Positions 6,691 to 8,411 of a stretch of DNA of 8,411 nucleotides are shown piece by piece. The position numbers and the translations under genes are program-made. Each line of letters opens with the position of its first letter. Positions within the stretch are counted from its first letter, which is position 1. This DNA is from Burkholderiales bacterium UBA1834 (GTDB taxonomy: Bacteria > Pseudomonadota > Gammaproteobacteria > Burkholderiales > Burkholderiaceae_C). The notes beneath the pieces were generated by a model that saw only the letters and a program-made list of their open reading frames with translations, did no database searches and was not told the DNA's origin. The stretch covers positions 1 to 8,411 of the forward strand of contig DDJC01000039.1 of NCBI GenBank assembly GCA_002339015.1, written 5' to 3'.

Positions 6691-6705
6691 GCAGGCCAGT
6701 CGCCA
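6691..6705 (-). promoter_or_regulatory. Sigma-54-like -24/-12 sequence (weak)
   Basis: On the minus strand TGGC (6705-6702) and TGC (6693-6691) give GG-N10-GC spacing as in -24/-12 promoters, but the internal bases match the consensus poorly. It points at the PEP-CTERM gene about 118 bp away, and PEP-CTERM loci are often under a sigma-54-dependent regulator (PrsR). It could be chance in GC-rich DNA. Confidence 0.15.
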
Positions 6706-6710
6706 AGCCA

Positions 6711-6742
6711 GAAAAAACTAAAGGGCTCATCGCTGAGCCCTT
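6711..6742 (-). terminator. Rho-independent terminator of ppnP (argG-ppnP unit)
   Basis: On the minus strand a perfect 9-bp stem AAGGGCTCA / TGAGCCCTT with a 4-base loop is followed at once by TAGTTTTTT. It starts 49 bp past the ppnP stop codon. It is the only classical intrinsic terminator I see in the window. Confidence 0.85.
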
Positions 6743-6754
6743 CCTGCAGGATGA

Positions 6755-6772
6755 GGCACCGTCTCCGGTGCC
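6755..6772. repeat. Second hairpin in the ppnP 3' region
   Basis: GGCACCG and CGGTGCC form a perfect 7-bp stem with a TCTC loop, lying between the ppnP stop and the terminator. No T-run follows. It could stabilise the 3' end of the transcript or pause polymerase. Confidence 0.5.
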
Positions 6773-6790
6773 CGTTCACATCGGTCTGCC

Positions 6791-7111
6791 TCAACCAAAG
6801 TGGCAGATGTAGTGGTAGGCCTCGCCTTCCACCTTGATCTCGAACGACGAATTGCCCGGCACGTTGAAGCTTTCGCCCGGGCCGTAGGTCTGCCATTCGC
6901 TGGCGCCGGCCAACTTGATGGTGGCCTTGCCAGCAACCGTTTCCATGACCTCAGGGGCGCCGGTGTTGAAGGTCAGCGTGGCGGGCAGGATCACGCCGAC
7001 GGACTTGCGGGTGCCATCGGCCAGGGTCACGGTGTGCGAGACGCACTTGCCGTCGAAGTACACGTTGGCCTGGGTGCCAACGGTCCCGGCCAGGGTGGAG
7101 GTGATGCTCAT
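6791..7111 (-). CDS. ppnP: Pyrimidine/purine nucleoside phosphorylase (YaiE/DUF1255 family)
   Basis: A 106-residue single-domain cupin-fold enzyme. The E. coli homologue PpnP splits a broad range of nucleosides with phosphate to the free base and ribose-1-phosphate, acting in cytoplasmic nucleoside salvage. Family blocks are visible: NVYFDGKCVSHTV (about 16-28), SVGVILPATLTFNTGAPEVMETVAG (about 37-61), WQTYGPGESFNVPGNSSFEIKV and the C-terminal YHYICHFG. It is about ten residues longer than the E. coli protein at the N-terminus. The ATG at 7111 has no obvious Shine-Dalgarno. It follows argG by 31 bp on the same strand, which suggests one transcript ended by the terminator at 6711-6742; no functional tie between arginine synthesis and nucleoside cleavage is evident. 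Confidence 0.92.
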   Translation of the reverse strand: MSITSTLAGTVGTQANVYFDGKCVSHTVTLADGTRKSVGVILPATLTFNTGAPEVMETVAGKATIKLAGASEWQTYGPGESFNVPGNSSFEIKVEGEAYHYICHFG

Positions 7112-7142
7112 GGTCTGTGAATGGTGAGATTGAAACGAGGGC

Positions 7143-7322
7143 TCAGGCGGCCTTGCGAGCGGCCGGCTTGCGGGGCGCGGCAGCCTTCTTGGGGGCGGGC
7201 ACGGCCTTCAGCAGCGAGGTAGCGGCCGGCTTGGCTGCAGCCTTGGGGGCAGCCTTCCTGCCCTTGGCAGCAGGCTTGGCACCCTTGGCCGCGGCGGCGC
7301 GCTTGGCCTGCACGTTGGCACC
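7143..7322 (-). other. Segment coding the histone-H1-like tail of ArgG
   Basis: Encodes the last 59 residues and the stop of argG: 25 Ala, 12 Lys, 4 Arg, 7 Pro and no Asp or Glu, with short AAK/PAAK/KPAA units. This is the composition of the basic tails of AlgP, PhaF and bacterial H1-like proteins, which bind nucleic acid. The DNA is about 74% GC (134 of 180 bases over 7141-7320). The tail lies outside the known catalytic fold, and its role is unknown. Confidence 0.8.
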
Positions 7323-8411
7323 GATGCGCAAGCGCAGGGCGTTGAGCTTGATGAAGCCAGCTGCATCCTTCTGGTCGTAAGCGCCGTGGCCGTCTTCGAA
7401 GGTCACCAGCGCGTCGGAATAGAGCGACTTGGCGCTTTCGCGGCCGGTTACCATGACATTGCCCTTGTAGAGCTTCAGCGTCACTTCGCCTTCGACGTGC
7501 TCCTGGCTCTTGTCGATCAGCGCCTGCAGCATTTCGCGCTCCGGCGAGAACCAGAAGCCGTAATAGATGAGCTCGGCATAACGCGGCATCAGCTCGTCCT
7601 TCAAATGCGCTGCACCGCGGTCGAGCGTGATGGATTCGATGGCGCGATGCGCGGCCAGCAGAATAGTGCCGCCGGGCGTTTCGTAAACGCCGCGCGACTT
7701 CATGCCGACGAAGCGATTCTCGACCAGATCGAGACGGCCGATGCCGTTTTCGCGGCCATAATTGTTGAGCGTGGCAAGAAGCGTCGCAGGCGACATCTCG
7801 ACACCGTTGATCGAGCAGGCATCACCCTTGCGGAAACCGACCTTGATGACGGTTGCCTTGTCAGGCGCAGCTTCCGGAGAAATCGTGCGCATATGCACAT
7901 ATTCAGGAGCTTCCACCGCCGGGTCTTCCAGAACCTTGCCCTCGGAAGAGGAGTGCAGCAGGTTGGCGTCGACGGAGAACGGCGCTTCGCCCTTCTTGTC
8001 CTTGGCAACCGGAATCTGGTGCTGTTCGGCAAAGTTCAGGAGGTCGGTACGGCTCTTGAACGTCCAGTCGCGCCACGGGGCGATGATCTTGATGTCAGGG
8101 TTCAGCGCATAGGCCGAAAGCTCGAAACGGACCTGGTCGTTGCCTTTGCCGGTCGCACCATGGGCGATGGCGTCGGCGCCGGTCTTCCTGGCGATTTCAA
8201 TCAGGTGCTTGGAAATCAGCGGCCGGGCAATGGAGGTGCCGAGCAGATAGACGCCTTCGTAGACGGCGTTTGCGCGGAACATCGGAAACACGAAATCGCG
8301 CACGAACTCTTCACGGACGTCCTCGATGAAAATTTCCTTGATGCCCAGCATCTCGGCCTTCTTGCGCGCCGGCTCAAGCTCTTCGCCCTGGCCGAGATCG
8401 GCGGTGAAGGT
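7143..8411 (-). CDS. argG: Argininosuccinate synthase with Ala/Lys-rich C-terminal tail (5' end outside window)
   Basis: Cytoplasmic enzyme of arginine synthesis joining citrulline and aspartate at the cost of ATP. 422 residues are visible; the frame stays open to base 8411 (reading TFTADLGQGEELEPARKKAE at the edge), so the Met at 8351 is internal and the N-terminal ATP loop is missing. Signature blocks include EGVYLLGTSIARPL, HGATGKGNDQVRFEL, DLVENRFVGMKSRG and YETPGGTI. The wording of many stretches (EMLGIKEIFIEDVREEF, EYVHMRTISPEAAPDKA, KDAAGFIKLNALRLR) is what I know from rhizobial ArgG. DNA of the body is about 60% GC in ten sampled lines, against about 70% in neighbouring genes, which suggests transfer from an alphaproteobacterium. 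After LNALRLRI, where the family normally ends within a few residues, a 59-residue low-complexity tail follows. The lower-GC body with a high-GC tail is odd. Confidence 0.95.
   Translation of the reverse strand, partial: TFTADLGQGEELEPARKKAEMLGIKEIFIEDVREEFVRDFVFPMFRANAVYEGVYLLGTSIARPLISKHLIEIARKTGADAIAHGATGKGNDQVRFELSAYALNPDIKIIAPWRDWTFKSRTDLLNFAEQHQIPVAKDKKGEAPFSVDANLLHSSSEGKVLEDPAVEAPEYVHMRTISPEAAPDKATVIKVGFRKGDACSINGVEMSPATLLATLNNYGRENGIGRLDLVENRFVGMKSRGVYETPGGTILLAAHRAIESITLDRGAAHLKDELMPRYAELIYYGFWFSPEREMLQALIDKSQEHVEGEVTLKLYKGNVMVTGRESAKSLYSDALVTFEDGHGAYDQKDAAGFIKLNALRLRIGANVQAKRAAAAKGAKPAAKGRKAAPKAAAKPAATSLLKAVPAPKKAAAPRKPAARKAA

Noticed and set aside
7117..7380. Plus-strand Ala/Leu-rich frame that resembles a membrane protein
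   Set aside because: It is the reverse complement of the Ala/Lys tail of argG, and its hydrophobicity follows from reading GCC/AAG-rich DNA backwards.
8349..8351. ATG at 8351 as the start of argG
   Set aside because: The frame stays open to the window edge, and the residues before it (TFTADLGQGEE) are conserved ArgG sequence, so this Met is internal.

Overview
The window looks like chromosomal DNA of a high-GC betaproteobacterium, most likely of the order Burkholderiales. This rests on family resemblance and base composition: sampled lines of gcdH-like, thiolase and murB DNA are near 70% GC by hand count. It also rests on a PEP-CTERM surface protein, an accessory glycosyltransferase and a retropepsin-type protease, a set I associate with that group. 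Nothing in the window identifies a genus, and no mobile element, CRISPR array, rRNA or tRNA was seen.

Layout, left to right. (a) 1-1864, minus strand: a thiolase followed by the first half of a glutaryl-CoA dehydrogenase, probably one transcript for CoA-ester catabolism (glutarate, lysine, tryptophan or aromatic acids). Two copies of one operator palindrome lie in the 213-bp leader at 1865-2077. (b) 2078-3358, minus strand: an exported retropepsin-like aspartic protease downstream of yajQ, a cyclic-di-GMP/nucleotide-binding family gene. (c) 3391-4419, plus strand: murB, an essential cell-wall gene, diverging from yajQ across only 32 bp. (d) 4424-6573, minus strand: a GT4 glycosyltransferase 8 bp downstream of a PEP-CTERM protein, converging on murB with a 4-bp gap. 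(e) 6574-6790: an intergenic region with a candidate PEP-CTERM promoter and the ppnP terminator. (f) 6791-8411, minus strand: ppnP (nucleoside phosphorylase) downstream of argG (argininosuccinate synthase), which runs off the right edge.

Most genes are recognisable housekeeping or accessory genes, and I do not see a wholly new multi-gene system. Three features stand out. The first is a pair of TGTTCTG-N5-CAGAACA operators 144 bp apart in front of the thiolase, one of which would be translated if the longest reading frame were accepted. The second is argG: its body reads like an alphaproteobacterial (rhizobial) enzyme at about 60% GC, but it carries a 59-residue Ala/Lys/Pro-rich, acid-free, histone-H1-like C-terminal tail encoded at about 74% GC. 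The third is the PEP-CTERM/glycosyltransferase pair, preceded by a 10-bp-period direct repeat typical of response-regulator sites.
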